A stretch of DNA of 5,772 nt from an uncultured Clostridia bacterium (GTDB lineage: Bacteria; Bacillota; Clostridia; Christensenellales; UBA1242). Below are positions 5,749 through 5,772 of the stretch, one piece after another. The notes under the pieces are model-generated. The model did not search any database, was not told the DNA's origin, and saw only the letters and a list, made by a program, of their open reading frames with translations. Location of the stretch: NCBI GenBank assembly GCA_937911885.1, contig CALDPW010000006.1, forward strand, positions 1 through 5,772. The letters are read 5' to 3'. Every line of letters begins with the position of its first letter. Within the stretch, counting starts at the first letter, position 1. The position numbers and the translations under genes are program-made.

Positions 5749-5752
5749 CTCC
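5749..5752 (-). promoter_or_regulatory. Ribosome binding site fixing the GTG start of pyk
   Basis: On the minus strand GGAG lies seven bases before the GTG at 5741, the same spacing as in leuS and the acyltransferase-fold gene. It supports GTG as the true start, where the conserved RKTKIVATLGP begins at once. The 20 bases further upstream are purely A/T and may include a -10 such as TATATT, but the window ends before a -35 could be judged. Confidence 0.75.
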
Positions 5753-5772
5753 ATATAATATATTTATATTTT

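Noticed and set aside
1..5772. CRISPR array, tRNA or rRNA gene, insertion sequence or phage genes
   Set aside because: No spaced direct repeats, cloverleaf-like sequence, transposase or integrase motif, or terminal repeats were seen on either strand.

Overview
The window is AT-rich (roughly one third G+C by eye), uses the standard bacterial code (every Trp is TGG and all four visible stops are TAA), and has GGAG-type ribosome sites and sigma-A-like promoters. The LeuRS, pyruvate kinase and acyltransferase-fold protein all resemble sequences from low-GC Firmicutes, particularly uncultured Clostridia-like gut lineages. This assignment rests on recalled family patterns, not on a search. Nothing points to a phage, plasmid or insertion sequence: this looks like ordinary chromosome with two genes I do not recognise.

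Layout, left to right. Positions 1-1460 (minus) hold the N-terminal 486 codons of leucyl-tRNA synthetase (leuS), cut by the left edge. A 129-bp gap carries a weak leuS promoter, a 15-bp inverted repeat and the terminator of the next gene. Positions 1590-2102 (minus) encode an unrecognised 170-residue soluble protein with a near-consensus promoter. The 204-bp gap from 2103 to 2306 is a divergent promoter region. Positions 2307-3260 (plus) encode a 317-residue protein with the chloramphenicol acetyltransferase / 2-oxoacid dehydrogenase E2 catalytic-domain fold. It lacks the catalytic His and ends in a Lys/Ala-rich tail. It stops at a strong terminator. Just beyond lies a consensus-like promoter whose predicted start site falls on the ATG of a 325-residue unrecognised protein (3343-4320, plus), so that mRNA is probably leaderless. 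This gene converges on pyruvate kinase (pyk, 4335-5741, minus). One symmetric hairpin, partly inside the last codons of the plus-strand gene, serves as terminator for both.

Each gene appears to be its own transcription unit, since most have a recognisable promoter or terminator of their own. leuS (translation) and pyk (glycolysis) are housekeeping genes, and no shared pathway with the three genes between them is evident. I do not see a convincing new multi-gene system. The points most worth a second look are the leaderless gene, the terminator embedded in coding sequence, the His-to-Glu acyltransferase-fold protein with its lysine tail, and the altered editing-site motif of LeuRS.
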